A stretch of DNA of 64,000 nucleotides. It comes from Vibrio sp. MedPE-SWchi (GTDB lineage: Bacteria > Pseudomonadota > Gammaproteobacteria > Enterobacterales > Vibrionaceae). Each line of letters opens with the position of its first letter. Position 1 is the first letter of the stretch. The stretch lies in the NCBI GenBank assembly GCA_001874155.1, contig MPDB01000001.1, positions 496,001 through 560,000 on the forward strand, given 5' to 3'. The notes under the pieces were generated by a model, which saw only the letters and a list, made by a program, of their open reading frames with translations, was not told the origin of the DNA and made no database searches. Of the stretch, positions 54,218-64,000 are shown piece after piece. The position numbers were made by a program, and so were the translations under genes.

Positions 54218-55408
54218 ATGTTTGAAAAAGTTCTCGCAGCACCTGCTGACCCTATCTTAGGCCTAACAGAAGAGTTTAAGAAAGATACTCGCGCTGAAAA
54301 AATCAACCTAGGCGTTGGTATTTACAAAAACGAAAATGGTGAAACGCCAGTTCTTGTGACAGTAAAAAAAGCTGAAGCAGCGTTGCTAGAAAACGAAAAA
54401 ACGAAATCTTACCTAACAATTGAGGGCACGGCCGAGTACGGTGTTGCTGTTCAAAAGCTTCTCTTTGGTGATGACGCTGAGATTGTAGCTAATAAGCGTG
54501 CAAAAACAGCACAAGCTCCAGGTGGTACAGGGGCTTTACGTGTTGCTGGTGAATTCATTAAGCGTCAACTTGGTGAAGTAAAAGTTTGGATCAGCAACCC
54601 AACTTGGGCAAATCACAATGGTGTATTTGCTGCAGCAGGCATAGAGACAGCTCAGTACGGCTACTACAACGCAGAAACGAAAGACAAAGACTTCGATGCA
54701 ATGCTTTCTGATTTAAGCACAGCCTCTGAAGGGGATGTTGTCTTGCTTCACGGATGCTGTCACAACCCAACCGGTATTGATCCAACCGCTCAAGAGTGGG
54801 AAACACTAGCAAAACTGATTGCAGACAAAGGCTTGCTGCCAATGTTTGATTTTGCTTACCAAGGTTTCGCCACTGGTGTTGAAGACGACGCAATTGGCCT
54901 ACGTACCTTTGCTAGATACAACAAAGAAATCCTTGTTGCGAGCTCATTCTCTAAAAACTTTGGCCTTTACAACGAACGTGTTGGTGCATTTACGTTGGTT
55001 GCTGAATCTGAAGAAGTCGCGACAACAGCATTCTCACAAGTGAAAGCTATCATTCGTTCGATCTACTCTAACCCACCTGCTCACGGTAGTGCTGTTGTTA
55101 CTCACATCCTTAACGATGCAGATCTTCGAGCGGAATGGGAAGCGGAAGTCGCTGAAATGCGCGACCGTATTCAAGAGATGCGTGAGCTATTCGTTGCGAC
55201 TTTAAAATCTGAAGGTGTAGATGCAGACTTCAGTTTCATTGAACGTCAAAATGGCATGTTCTCTTTCTCTGGCTTGTCTAAAGCGCAAGTAACGCGCCTT
55301 AAAGAAGAGTTTGCCATCTACATTGTTGGTTCAGGCCGTATCAGCGTAGCGGGAATGACAAAAGCGAACATGGGCCCTCTATGTAAAGGGATTGCAGCTG
55401 TTTTATAA
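54218..55408 (+). CDS. Aspartate/aromatic aminotransferase (class I, AspC/TyrB type)
   Basis: 396 residues from the ATG at 54218 (GGATGAAG just upstream), the same length as E. coli AspC. Key residues: HNPTG loop ([10 protein letters not shown]), DFAYQGF, and the PLP Lys in [15 protein letters not shown]; the C-terminal Arg is in GSGRISVAG. It transfers amino groups between aspartate or aromatic amino acids and 2-oxoglutarate. AspC versus TyrB is not decidable by eye. Single gene with strong terminator. Confidence 0.93.
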   Translation: MFEKVLAAPADPILGLTEEFKKDTRAEKINLGVGIYKNENGETPVLVTVKKAEAALLENEKTKSYLTIEGTAEYGVAVQKLLFGDDAEIVANKRAKTAQAPGGTGALRVAGEFIKRQLGEVKVWISNPTWANHNGVFAAAGIETAQYGYYNAETKDKDFDAMLSDLSTASEGDVVLLHGCCHNPTGIDPTAQEWETLAKLIADKGLLPMFDFAYQGFATGVEDDAIGLRTFARYNKEILVASSFSKNFGLYNERVGAFTLVAESEEVATTAFSQVKAIIRSIYSNPPAHGSAVVTHILNDADLRAEWEAEVAEMRDRIQEMRELFVATLKSEGVDADFSFIERQNGMFSFSGLSKAQVTRLKEEFAIYIVGSGRISVAGMTKANMGPLCKGIAAVL

Positions 55409-55432
55409 TTAAATGGCCACTCTTTAAAACAC

Positions 55433-55459
55433 AAAAGCCAGCTTATCGCTGGCTTTTTT
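55433..55459 (+). terminator. Terminator of the aminotransferase gene
   Basis: AAAAGCCAGC / GCTGGCTTTT arms with a five-base loop and T run. Confidence 0.9.
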
Positions 55460-55515
55460 ATTTCTTATAACTAAACGACGCTCGTTTACTACTCGCTTAG
55501 AGAAAAATATCAAAA

Positions 55516-56169
55516 CTAAAAGTAATAACGAAGAGAGATCCCCCCTTCATTGGTTGTATTACTCATCATATCTCTGTGAGTATAAAATCCACCAACCGTC
55601 ATCTTCTTAGAGAAGCGATAATCGCCACGAAGTGTCAAAATATTCTCGTCAAAATGTTCACTTCGAATCAACTCGCCAATCGCGGCCAGTTCCAACTTCT
55701 TGGTCCACTGATACGCGAGTTTAAGATCGCCGCCATAGATGAAATCATCATGACGAAGCAAACGCACATCGCTCTCTTCCTCAACCGTATTAAGCCGCTT
55801 GAAACCAACTTTTGCGCGCGGTGATAACTCAAGCTTTGGCATCAATTCAAATCGATACCCTATGGCAGGCTGCATCGTGTAATACTCATCGGTCTCATTG
55901 TCTCGATGAGCAAATCGTGCAGAGTAATCAAAACCCACAAGCCAATTTACGCGATAAAGTGCACTAAAACCGATAGCGAGAGCCGTCACATTACTATTGA
56001 CCCCGAGCGTTTCATCATAAGAGCCAGAGCTAAGGTCGGCGTAAACGTAATTGTAATTGTAATTGATGACAGAAGAACGCGGTGAAGCCCCCTCAATAAC
56101 TTCATCAGAAATGACGGGGAATACCGTGAATGGGAAAAGAAAAGTAAACGCTATCCATCGCTTTATCAT
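55516..56169 (-). CDS. Outer-membrane beta-barrel protein
   Basis: 217 residues with a signal peptide (about 5-22, VISDE). The mature protein alternates polar and hydrophobic residues in eight or so strands (INYNYNYVYADL, AIGYRFELMP, GISLRYYF) and ends with Phe, as outer-membrane barrels do for BAM recognition. I see no known family; OmpA-like or OmpW-like size. Single gene; the upstream hypothetical gene has its own terminator. Confidence 0.75.
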   Translation of the reverse strand: MIKRWIAFTFLFPFTVFPVISDEVIEGASPRSSVINYNYNYVYADLSSGSYDETLGVNSNVTALAIGFSALYRVNWLVGFDYSARFAHRDNETDEYYTMQPAIGYRFELMPKLELSPRAKVGFKRLNTVEEESDVRLLRHDDFIYGGDLKLAYQWTKKLELAAIGELIRSEHFDENILTLRGDYRFSKKMTVGGFYTHRDMMSNTTNEGGISLRYYF

Positions 56170-56250
56170 CGTCTAACCTCTATAACAAACAAAGAGTTGC
56201 TCTATTGAGGATAGACTAAATAAATCGTTACAGAATGAATTTTTCTATCA

Positions 56251-56289
56251 AAAAAAGCGTTTGGCTCATCGCTGAGTTAAACGCTTTTT
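56251..56289 (-). terminator. Intrinsic terminator of the 125-residue protein gene
   Basis: AAAAAGCGTTT / AAACGCTTTTT arms with an inner GGCTCA/TGAGTT stem and T runs on both sides. Confidence 0.85.
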
Positions 56290-56355
56290 GAAATAAAAGA
56301 AACCGTTCGTCATCGTTCTTACAAATAGAAATAGATTGGAGAATATAGCGCTACG

Positions 56356-56733
56356 CTATAGGTGTAAAACGAACTCTTCTTGCTGTTTATTATCGATCGC
56401 CAGCTCGCACTGTTGCTGAATAGCATCAAGCTGTTCTTGTTCCAATGAATAAGGCATAACGACCTTTAGCCTGTCAATACCCTCCCCTTTCGCCAACTTA
56501 ACTAACGTGAGCAAATTCATTTCATCACTATAACTGGGTGAGAGTGACTGCAATGCTGATGCCCAAAGGCGATCTTCAGCAGACACCGGCTTTTCTGATG
56601 ACTTACCGAATCGCTCTGAGAACATAGGGGCGATTGAACTCATTGCTTCCAAAAACGTCCATTTCTTTGTGCATGAAGCGCCAAGAAAAGACGTATAGTC
56701 AAAAACTATGTACTGCTCTGCTTGTTTATCCAT
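56356..56733 (-). CDS. Hypothetical soluble protein
   Basis: 125 residues from the ATG at 56733 (GTG at 56736 is an alternative). No signal or membrane segment; mixed helical composition with LLTLVKLAKGEGIDRLKVVMPYSLEQEQL in the middle. I do not recognise a family. It has a terminator downstream and lies alone between the barrel protein and hrpB-like genes. Confidence 0.65.
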   Translation of the reverse strand: MDKQAEQYIVFDYTSFLGASCTKKWTFLEAMSSIAPMFSERFGKSSEKPVSAEDRLWASALQSLSPSYSDEMNLLTLVKLAKGEGIDRLKVVMPYSLEQEQLDAIQQQCELAIDNKQQEEFVLHL

Positions 56734-56950
56734 CACTTATAGACTCAATCGTTTGGTTAGATGACTAATATCAAACATTTGGTTTTCTATATCAATAGGA
56801 TATAAGGCATTGGTCTTTTATAGCTAAAAGTAAGGTTAAAAGGCTATATAAAAACCTGGAATGTAACAAATGATGCACATCATTTAACCATTTAACCTGT
56901 TAATGGTTAATATTTTTTAGCCAAAATTAAAAAATGTGACAACTGTTAGA

Positions 56951-59296
56951 TCACTTAATATCGATAACTCTGCTCGCCTTACGATAACGTATTCTCCACC
57001 CAGTCCAACGTGGTAGCTCCCACCTTTTTGGGTCCCCTTTACGAAGACCACTTAGGTAATAAACAATAACTAACTTTTTAGCCACATGGTATTCAACACC
57101 CAGATTAAGATCTCCTAATGTAAGTTGATACGGGTATGTTTCCGCGAACTCTTGATACTCCCAATAAGGGATCCCCTCAAACTCGAAGTCTTCAGCGGAA
57201 AAAAGCATCAAATCCTCTATCGATGAAATCTCTAAATCGGTGAGTAACGCAGAGAACCAGGACTCAAATGTGACATCGCCATGTTCATTGCTTTCAGCAA
57301 GGCCAAGCTCAACATATAGTTTCCAAAGGTTTATCTGCTGTATTCTTTGTTCTGCAAAGTTCGGCAGTAACCCACCCGCCAGTACTTCGTCAATCAACGG
57401 CTTATGAGCAAGCTCGCCAATGGCAGAAACACGTTTCGTGGCAATGACTCTATTGGCATAGTGGAGCGTCATTAGGCTGTAAGCTTGACCATTTTCCACT
57501 TCGGTCTCTCCTTGATGCCACTCTCCTACTCCAGCCTCGACGACATCAGCGATGGATATTGGCAGCATCACCGTCGCTAAATCTAGTGTCTGCTTCACAC
57601 CTCGACCTGGTAAACTGTGGAACGAGAGTACAACAGCCGCTTCTGCTTGTTCTTGGAATCGACTGCCTCTTGCTGGCAAGACTTCCATTTTTCCATTCCC
57701 TAGCGCATCTCGTCGCTTTTCTCGTCGAAGAAACACCAACTCAGGTTGAAGCTTCGCTATTTGTGTCACTAAATCTCTGTGGCTGTAACGGGAAGCGACC
57801 TCTAACATTGGCAAATGAAAGATTTCCCTCATTTGTGCAGCTAACCCCTGAGCCTCTTTAATCGCTTCAAGGTTCGGTACGACACCATCAAATTTCTCGC
57901 CACGCACAAGTTTGATGAGTAAGTTTCCATCGCAACCGTATTTCTCTTGTTGATTAAGATGTTCAATGGATTCACTGTTTTGACTTAGCGTAAATAAAGA
58001 GCTGGGTACAGACATCGCCGCGGTCAGGTCGATTATCGCTTCTTTTAATGCTTTTTTATCTAGGCGAGTTAACAAGTCAGCATGCAAGGCGTCGATCGGT
58101 AATGGGTATAAACGCTTACCATGTTCGGTAATGTCTCCATCTTTATCGATGGCCGACATCGATTCGAGTGACGACTTGGCGAGGTCTAGTGATTTACTTG
58201 GGATAGGGTCGAGCCAAGATAGGCGCTCTAATGAATACCCGCACATAGCCGCAGTCAGCATAGGTTCGATAAGTGATTCGCGCTGAAACTCCGGTGGAGT
58301 CATTGTCTCTAAAGCAGCATGCTTTCCATAAAGCCGAATACAGTGACCATTCATCACCCGGCCTGCCCGTCCCATCCTTTGTTTTGCACTGGCCTGAGAA
58401 ATGTGGGTGAGCATAAGCGCTGTTCGGCCATTACGCTGAACGGTTCGTCGCTCTAACCCTGAATCTATGACAGTGGATACATTCGGTATTGTCAGCGATG
58501 TCTCCGCGACATTAGTTGAGAGCACGACCTTCTTCTTCCGATTAACACTGAGCGCAAGTTTTCGATCTTCATCGGACACTGAAGCATGCAGCGGTAGGAC
58601 TAACGCCGAGGTCTGATTTTTCAGTTGTGCTAGGCACTGTGCGATCTCTTTTCTTCCCGGTAAAAACACCAATATATCGCCAGGTGACTGGTCAATTTGA
58701 TTGATGACTTCCTTGCATATTTGCTGCTCAATATTTCGGCCATTGGGCAGCTGATTAGAATCGAGAGCCCGGTAGCTAACGGCCACAGGATACACACGTC
58801 CTTCTGCTGTCAGTTTCGTTCCACCAATGTAATGCTTAAGACGATCAGTTTCTAATGTCGCAGAGGTTATAATCAGACGATGCTGATCAGCCTGCTTCAA
58901 CATGGACACCAACAGATCGGTGTCCCACCTGCGCTCATGAAATTCATCCACCATAACGATATCAAACTGCTCTAGTCGATCTTCAGCAAACCATCTGAGC
59001 GCCACGCCTGGAGTGACAAAAACAACATTGGTTTGAGCGCTGTATCGATTCTCAAGTTTAATCGCGTAACCAATACGTTCGCCGAACTTGTCATCACTTT
59101 GCTCTGCAAGATATTGAGCAAGTGAGGTACAAGCTATTCGTCTAGGTTCCACAACCAAAACCCGCCCTTTCTCACTCGCCCAGATAGGCAATCGGGTTGA
59201 CTTTCCCGACCCTGTTTCCGCCTCCACGACTAGGTGGTTATTGCGTAACTGTTGGTGAAACTCGCTTTGAATGGCGTCGATAGGAAGAGATTGCAT
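56951..59296 (-). CDS. HrpB-like ATP-dependent RNA helicase
   Basis: 781 residues from the ATG at 59296 (TTG at 59308 is the longer alternative). DEAH/RHA-type motifs: ETGSGKSTRLP (I), EPRRIAC (Ia), DEFHER (II; DEFH rather than DEAH, as in HrpB), SATLE (III), FLPGRKEI (IV), STNVAETSLTIPNV (V) and QRMGRAGR (VI). The C-terminal region (LPRWTGWRIRYRKASRVI-like end) matches HrpB-type helicases. HrpB function in bacteria is poorly known, probably RNA processing. Single gene, about 210 bp from the neighbour downstream. Confidence 0.88.
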   Translation of the reverse strand: MQSLPIDAIQSEFHQQLRNNHLVVEAETGSGKSTRLPIWASEKGRVLVVEPRRIACTSLAQYLAEQSDDKFGERIGYAIKLENRYSAQTNVVFVTPGVALRWFAEDRLEQFDIVMVDEFHERRWDTDLLVSMLKQADQHRLIITSATLETDRLKHYIGGTKLTAEGRVYPVAVSYRALDSNQLPNGRNIEQQICKEVINQIDQSPGDILVFLPGRKEIAQCLAQLKNQTSALVLPLHASVSDEDRKLALSVNRKKKVVLSTNVAETSLTIPNVSTVIDSGLERRTVQRNGRTALMLTHISQASAKQRMGRAGRVMNGHCIRLYGKHAALETMTPPEFQRESLIEPMLTAAMCGYSLERLSWLDPIPSKSLDLAKSSLESMSAIDKDGDITEHGKRLYPLPIDALHADLLTRLDKKALKEAIIDLTAAMSVPSSLFTLSQNSESIEHLNQQEKYGCDGNLLIKLVRGEKFDGVVPNLEAIKEAQGLAAQMREIFHLPMLEVASRYSHRDLVTQIAKLQPELVFLRREKRRDALGNGKMEVLPARGSRFQEQAEAAVVLSFHSLPGRGVKQTLDLATVMLPISIADVVEAGVGEWHQGETEVENGQAYSLMTLHYANRVIATKRVSAIGELAHKPLIDEVLAGGLLPNFAEQRIQQINLWKLYVELGLAESNEHGDVTFESWFSALLTDLEISSIEDLMLFSAEDFEFEGIPYWEYQEFAETYPYQLTLGDLNLGVEYHVAKKLVIVYYLSGLRKGDPKRWELPRWTGWRIRYRKASRVIDIK

Positions 59297-59477
59297 GAGG
59301 GAACTCAAAAGAGAAGTTTAGAATGTCTGGTGTCCATATTATCGCGTGAAGCGTATTTCTAACAATATTATTCATTAAGGTCATTGAATTCACGGCTAAC
59401 CGTGGCCTGTTCTATTTACAACAAGATAACTTATCCCTATCATTTTAAGTGTCCCTTCACCCTACAATAGGCATAAA

Positions 59478-61166
59478 ATGAAAAACGATAAACGCCCTCT
59501 CTATATTACCTACGCTGGGCCAGCTCTCCTTAGTACGCCACTACTGAATAAAGGCAGTGCATTTACCGCTAGCGAGCGTAGCTCTTTTAACCTTGAAGGG
59601 CTATTGCCGGAAAGCACAGAAACCATTCAAGAGCAGGTTGAGCGTGCTTATCAGCAGTACACCAGCTTTGAGAGTGATATGGATAAACATATCTACTTGC
59701 GCAATATTCAAGACACCAACGAAACGCTTTTTTACCGCTTAGTTCAGAACCACATCTCTGAGATGATGCCTATTATTTACACGCCAACCGTCGGTGCTGC
59801 GTGTGAAAACTTCTCGAATATTTACCGACGTGGCCGCGGTCTATTTATCTCATACGCAAATCGCGACCGTATCGATGATCTACTGAACAACGCAACAAAC
59901 CACAACGTGAAGGTTATTGTTGTAACAGATGGCGAACGAATCCTTGGTCTCGGTGACCAAGGAATTGGTGGTATGGGTATCCCTATCGGTAAACTTGCAC
60001 TATATACGGCATGTGGCGGAATCAGCCCAGCTTACACGCTTCCAATTGTATTGGATGTGGGTACAAACAACCCACAACGTTTGGCTGATCCTATGTACAT
60101 GGGTTGGAGAAACCCAAGAATCACGGGTGAAGAATACGATGCATTTGTAGAAGAATTCATGCAAGCCGTTCAGCGCCGTTGGCCTGATGCACTGATACAA
60201 TTCGAAGATTTTGCTCAGAAGAATGCAATGCCATTGCTTGAGCGTTATAAAGATCGTCTATGCTGCTTTAACGATGACATTCAAGGAACAGCGGCCGTTA
60301 CCGTCGGCTCTCTACTCGCGGCCTGTAAAGCGGCGGGCAGTCAACTTTCAGAGCAACGTGTGACCTTCTTAGGTGCAGGTTCAGCGGGTTGTGGTATTGC
60401 TGAGGCCATCATTGCGCAAATGGTGTCTGAAGGGATCAGCGATGCACAAGCACGATCGCAAGTATTCATGGTTGACCGTTGGGGACTGCTTCAAGAAGGC
60501 ATGCCAAACTTATTGGATTTCCAACAACGTTTAGTACAGAAAAATTCAGATACTAAAGAATGGAAAACAGATGGCACTGCATTCTCTCTACTCGATGTAA
60601 TGAGCAATGCAAAACCAACAGTTCTTGTTGGTGTATCTGGCGCACCTGGTCTGTTTAGCAAAGAAGTCATTCAAGAAATGCATAAGCATTGTGAACGCCC
60701 AATTGTCTTCCCACTATCAAACCCAACCAGCCGAGTCGAAGCAACGCCGAACGACATCATTCGCTGGACAAACGGTGAAGCACTTGTCGCAACAGGCAGC
60801 CCATTTGAACCTGTTGTGCATGACGGAAAAACGTACCCAATCGCCCAATGTAACAACAGTTATATCTTCCCTGGAATCGGTTTAGGTGTGCTCGCTGTGA
60901 ACGCTAAGCGCGTGACGGACGAAATGTTAATGGAGTCGAGCCGAGCTCTGTCTGAGTGTTCTCCACTGGCGATCAATGGACAAGGCGCTCTTTTGCCGCC
61001 ACTTGAGTCTATTCATTCCGTCTCTAAAAAGATCGCATTCGCGGTCGCGAAAAAAGCGATTGAGCAAGGTGTTGCGCTAGAAATCACAGACGAAGCATTA
61101 GAATCTGCAATCGACCAGCATTTCTGGCAGCCTGTCTACCGTCGCTACAAACGAACGGCGTTCTAA
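59478..61166 (+). CDS. maeA: NAD-dependent malic enzyme
   Basis: 562 residues, full length (SfcA/MaeA-type). Motifs: [13 protein letters not shown] (substrate), [23 protein letters not shown] (given short: [17 protein letters not shown]), [12 protein letters not shown] (metal Asp), and the Rossmann [13 protein letters not shown]. It oxidatively decarboxylates malate to pyruvate with NAD+. Single gene on its own strand; a possible terminator follows. Confidence 0.95.
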   Translation: MKNDKRPLYITYAGPALLSTPLLNKGSAFTASERSSFNLEGLLPESTETIQEQVERAYQQYTSFESDMDKHIYLRNIQDTNETLFYRLVQNHISEMMPIIYTPTVGAACENFSNIYRRGRGLFISYANRDRIDDLLNNATNHNVKVIVVTDGERILGLGDQGIGGMGIPIGKLALYTACGGISPAYTLPIVLDVGTNNPQRLADPMYMGWRNPRITGEEYDAFVEEFMQAVQRRWPDALIQFEDFAQKNAMPLLERYKDRLCCFNDDIQGTAAVTVGSLLAACKAAGSQLSEQRVTFLGAGSAGCGIAEAIIAQMVSEGISDAQARSQVFMVDRWGLLQEGMPNLLDFQQRLVQKNSDTKEWKTDGTAFSLLDVMSNAKPTVLVGVSGAPGLFSKEVIQEMHKHCERPIVFPLSNPTSRVEATPNDIIRWTNGEALVATGSPFEPVVHDGKTYPIAQCNNSYIFPGIGLGVLAVNAKRVTDEMLMESSRALSECSPLAINGQGALLPPLESIHSVSKKIAFAVAKKAIEQGVALEITDEALESAIDQHFWQPVYRRYKRTAF

Positions 61167-61219
61167 ACCGAGTTATAAATACCGATTCTGGTAGATATAC
61201 AGAAGTTTAAATGCCCATC

Positions 61220-61275
61220 GCCCTTACTGGCTAATCGCACACTATTCGCGACCCTAGTGAGGGCTTTTTGTTTTC
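61220..61275 (+). terminator. Possible terminator of maeA (long-loop hairpin)
   Basis: GCCCTTAC / GTGAGGGC arms (one G-U pair) with a loop of about 32 bases, then GCTTTTTG. Less certain than the other terminators because of the long loop. Confidence 0.5.
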
Positions 61276-61302
61276 AGGTCCCTTATTGATTTAGAGATTA
61301 CT

Positions 61303-61626
61303 ATGTTTGATTTATTAGCCCCCTTGGGCCGCTACTTAGCGCCTTATTTACTGGAAATATCCACGGCATTGATCGCCTGCGCACTCGTGGTGTTTGGTTC
61401 TGACATCAACCGTATGCTTCGTCACGCACTACGCGCACATCATTTCATCATTCGCACCATTATTTTCGTTTTAGTGAACGCGTTTGGCTACGGCTTAATT
61501 ATCGTAAAAGCAACACCTTACCTGTCCCGAACACTTTCCGGGTTGAACTCTGGTATGATGTTTACAATTGTACTAGTAAGCTTTATCTTAATTGGGTTAT
61601 GGGCGCAGCGAAATCGGCAAATATAA
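61303..61626 (+). CDS. DUF3392-like small membrane protein
   Basis: 107 residues with three hydrophobic segments (about 12-30, 46-65 and 83-101). It fits DUF3392, a family of Vibrio and relatives with no known function, by length and pattern. Its last 28 bases overlap the next gene if sanA starts at 61599, so coupled translation is likely. Confidence 0.78.
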   Translation: MFDLLAPLGRYLAPYLLEISTALIACALVVFGSDINRMLRHALRAHHFIIRTIIFVLVNAFGYGLIIVKATPYLSRTLSGLNSGMMFTIVLVSFILIGLWAQRNRQI

Positions 61627-62375
61627 TCGTGGAATTGATAGTTAAACTTAACTCTCAGATAACTTGGAAGCGCAGCTTTCAAGCGCTTCGATATGCCCTA
61701 ATATTTTTACTCGTCAGTATCAGCTTGCTCGCTCTCATCGATCGATGGGTAAGCTGGAAAACATCCGACACTATCATCTCGGATAGCCAGCTTGTAGAAC
61801 GCTATGACGTCGCCGTTGTTTTAGGCACGAGCAAGTACCTTGGCCGAACTCTAAATGAGTACTACCAACATCGTATCGATGCAGCGATCGAGTTGTTTGA
61901 TCAAGATAAGATCGATGATTTTCTTCTCAGTGGTGACAATGCCCATCGCTCTTACAATGAACCCTGGACAATGAAGCGAGACTTATTACGGGCAGGTGTT
62001 CCAGAGCAAAACATATACTTAGATTACGCGGGATTTAGAACCCTAGATTCTGTAATTAGAGCCAAAGAGATATTTGAGAGTGATGATTTCCTTATAATCA
62101 CTCAACGCTTCCACTGTGAACGCGCACTTTTCATCGCTAAACATCACAATATCAATGCGCACTGTTTAGCCGTCTCTGGGCCTAAAAATCATTCTGGCTA
62201 CAAGGTTCGATTAAGAGAAGTGTTTGCTCGTGCTAAAGCTGTACTCGATTTATACGTCATCAATACCCAGCCTAAATTCTTAGGGCCAAAAGAACCCATC
62301 ATTAACGAAAGTGTGCTCGTTGGGCCTCCTGAAGAACAAGCCCCACTTGAAACTACCTCAGAGAATCAAGAGTAA
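61599..62375 (+). CDS. sanA: SanA-family DUF218 membrane protein
   Basis: 258 residues from the ATG at 61599; a GTG at 61629 just after the preceding stop is a shorter alternative. A membrane segment (about 30-48) is followed by a DUF218 domain with the SanA-specific SGDNAHRSYNEPWTMKRD, LDYAGFRTLDSVIRAKE and ITQRFHCERALFIA. Close to E. coli SanA, which at high copy affects vancomycin exclusion and envelope barrier. The family may act on cell-wall or polymer precursors; role uncertain. The C-terminal 30 residues are a divergent acidic tail. Confidence 0.9.
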   Translation: MGAAKSANIIVELIVKLNSQITWKRSFQALRYALIFLLVSISLLALIDRWVSWKTSDTIISDSQLVERYDVAVVLGTSKYLGRTLNEYYQHRIDAAIELFDQDKIDDFLLSGDNAHRSYNEPWTMKRDLLRAGVPEQNIYLDYAGFRTLDSVIRAKEIFESDDFLIITQRFHCERALFIAKHHNINAHCLAVSGPKNHSGYKVRLREVFARAKAVLDLYVINTQPKFLGPKEPIINESVLVGPPEEQAPLETTSENQE

Positions 62376-62410
62376 TCGACCTTCCCTCTCCCAATAACCA
62401 TTGCTGAATA

Positions 62411-63733
62411 TTAGTCACAGGAAGGAACTTCTTGATCGCTTGCAAGTTCAACACGATTTCGTCCTAAATGTTTCGCCATGTACAAGGCTTCATCCGCGCG
62501 AGCAATGGCTTCGGTTGATCGCTCATTCGTCAGCAAAGCAACGCCAATACTACAAGTCAGCGGATCGCCATGAACCCAAATATGGTTTTCAACACAGTGG
62601 CGAATAAGTTCTGCAAGCTCGACGGCTTCGTCAGACTCCATCGATGAACAAAAAACAATAAACTCCTCGCCTCCCCAGCGAACGAGTCGGTGTTCTTGTC
62701 GAATCACACTAAAAATAACCATGACGAATTCACGTAAAATATCATCGCCAATATTGTGACCATATTGGTCATTTACAAATTTGAAGTAATCGATATCCAT
62801 ATACAGAATAGCTACAGAGTTTGGTTCGCTTACACATTTATCCGATTGAACCTTAAGCCAATCTCTAATAGCATGACGATTCATTGCCCCTGTTAGAGCA
62901 TCCCTGTGGGCAAGCTCTGCATACTGAAAATTCTGCGCGCGTAAGTTTCGGTTTATATTCCGAAGGTGTTCTTGCCTTGCCGCAGACTGGCTTATTAAGC
63001 GTCTATTGCGTCGTATTTCCCCAAGCAATAAAACACTCCCGCCAAATACCCACATGAAAAGCAAAGACATGAATAACGTTTCACTTGGTATGTACTCGCC
63101 AACCAGAGAAACCTCTTTAATCTCCATTCGGTAATGACCGATACCAGCGCCAGAACCCGTTGCAAACTCAATTTTGTTCACATTTGAAAACTCTGGGGCG
63201 GAATGCTCGATCGGTACATTGTTATCCACTAGCCACCAAGTCATGACTTGCAAGCTATAGAGAGGGATCTCTAATAATCCTTGCCCTTGAGCCGGTGAAT
63301 ATTCTATCCCGTTATATTTATGGGTGTACTCGTCATCAACATCCGAATAAATGGGATTGAAATTGCGCATATAAAAGCGCATTTTCGGATGAGAATGGTC
63401 TTGAAGGTTGACTAAATCCACATCTAGCCGAACGGTATGATAGGACGAGAGATCGAGGCCCTTATCTTGTTCATCATGAAGATGAATAGAGACACCACAA
63501 TAAGGCCAAGGATAGTCGCTTTTCGTCAGTTCACAGCTCAATATTGCAGCCGTCCCTTCAATAGAGATTTCAGCGGTGGAAGTGCCATTATTCGCGGAGT
63601 CACTGGTCGCATAAAAGGTATATAAGCTAGGCGGAATTAACCTAACTCTGCCATCCCCATACCATCGGTACAGCTGAACGGTCATTATGGTAATCGCTAC
63701 CATGAAAAGTACAGATTTATGTATAAACTTCAT
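62411..63733 (-). CDS. Membrane diguanylate cyclase with periplasmic beta-rich sensor
   Basis: 440 residues. TM1 at about 7-22, a beta-rich periplasmic domain of nearly 195 residues (about 25-218; segments like VRLDVDLVNL and MRFYMRNFNP) and TM2 at about 219-238, then a coiled linker and the GGDEF domain with motif GGEEF at 354-358. No RXXD inhibitory site (RQEHRLVRWGGEEF). I do not recognise the sensor family. Cyclic-di-GMP synthesis is expected. Convergent with sanA across 35 bp. Confidence 0.92.
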   Translation of the reverse strand: MKFIHKSVLFMVAITIMTVQLYRWYGDGRVRLIPPSLYTFYATSDSANNGTSTAEISIEGTAAILSCELTKSDYPWPYCGVSIHLHDEQDKGLDLSSYHTVRLDVDLVNLQDHSHPKMRFYMRNFNPIYSDVDDEYTHKYNGIEYSPAQGQGLLEIPLYSLQVMTWWLVDNNVPIEHSAPEFSNVNKIEFATGSGAGIGHYRMEIKEVSLVGEYIPSETLFMSLLFMWVFGGSVLLLGEIRRNRRLISQSAARQEHLRNINRNLRAQNFQYAELAHRDALTGAMNRHAIRDWLKVQSDKCVSEPNSVAILYMDIDYFKFVNDQYGHNIGDDILREFVMVIFSVIRQEHRLVRWGGEEFIVFCSSMESDEAVELAELIRHCVENHIWVHGDPLTCSIGVALLTNERSTEAIARADEALYMAKHLGRNRVELASDQEVPSCD

Positions 63734-63979
63734 ACCGTCGTGCTGACTCCACAGCCAAGTAAGCTAAAACATGATTCTTACGATGTCGAAACAGAGTGTG
63801 TTGTTCACTGCATGCAATACTTCCGCAAACCAGATAGAAATGCCACATTGGTGCAATAAAACCGGAATATAAGTGACAAATTGCTTATCTATTTACGAGA
63901 GGTGTCACAATTTAAACTATGCAACAAGTAATACAAGTATAATCTACTATTGATATTTCACATTTTATTTAGCGGCTCG

Positions 63980-64000
63980 ATGTTTGCTAAACTGGCACTA
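63980..64000 (+). CDS. Possible start of a gene running off the window
   Basis: An ATG followed by an open frame of seven codons (MFAKLAL) to the window end, 247 bp beyond the divergent cyclase start. The sequence is too short to judge; no strong ribosome site is seen. Confidence 0.25.

Overview
The window looks like a stretch of the main chromosome of a Vibrio or close relative (Vibrionaceae, gammaproteobacterium). The evidence is the protein sequences (YihG, YcbL, RimJ, TyrR, QueD, SanA and AsnS close to their enterobacterial counterparts), Vibrio-type DUF families (DUF2982-, DUF2947- and DUF3392-like), many diguanylate cyclases, and an order asnS / MCP / queD / sdaA-sdaC / pabB / fumarase / ycjX-ycjF-tyrR that, from memory, recalls V. 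cholerae chromosome 1. I see no rRNA, tRNA, insertion sequence, prophage or CRISPR array. Most genes are ordinary core genes on both strands, separated by clear intrinsic terminators.

Layout. 1-4.4 kb: two tandem atypical Hsp70 proteins, the first cut by the window edge. 4.5-8.6 kb: cold shock protein, YihG-type acyltransferase, RNA helicase RhlE, adenine/adenosine deaminase. 8.7-14.9 kb: the most accessory-looking part, with a diguanylate cyclase translationally linked to an orphan periplasmic binding protein, a TrmY-like SPOUT methyltransferase, a small gene under two LexA boxes, and two overlapping orphan solute-binding proteins. 14.9-22.1 kb: BCCT transporter, Cache-domain two-component system and a TRAP transporter whose binding protein resembles the 2-oxoacid binder TakP. 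22.4-27.6 kb: winged-helix protein, DUF2982 protein, ycbL-ycbK-ycbB (L,D-transpeptidase) and ribA. 27.8-35.3 kb: small genes, a cyclase, HD hydrolase, rimJ, tyrR, ycjF and ycjX. 35.5-41.6 kb: class I fumarase, pabB, an H-NOX gas sensor with its hybrid kinase, and a CoA-type Nudix hydrolase. 41.9-47.5 kb: serine uptake and deamination (sdaC-sda), an aromatic amino acid permease, a repeat-containing coiled-coil protein, queD. 47.7-56.7 kb: a chemoreceptor with a heme c motif, asnS, a cyclase, an HD-GYP phosphodiesterase, an aspartate/aromatic aminotransferase, an outer-membrane barrel. 57-63.7 kb: HrpB-like helicase, NAD malic enzyme, DUF3392 protein, sanA and a fourth cyclase.

Two themes recur. 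One is sensory signalling: four GGDEF proteins and one HD-GYP protein act on cyclic-di-GMP, and the inputs include a binding protein, NO/heme, a Cache ligand and a heme c chemoreceptor. The other is central carbon and amino-acid metabolism (serine, tyrosine/aspartate, fumarate/malate, C4 or 2-oxoacid uptake, folate, riboflavin, queuosine). The observations most worth a second look are the binding protein-cyclase pair, the tandem LexA boxes before an unknown 72-residue protein, the H-NOX protein without the expected zinc cysteines, and a possibly frameshifted small membrane protein before the aromatic permease gene.
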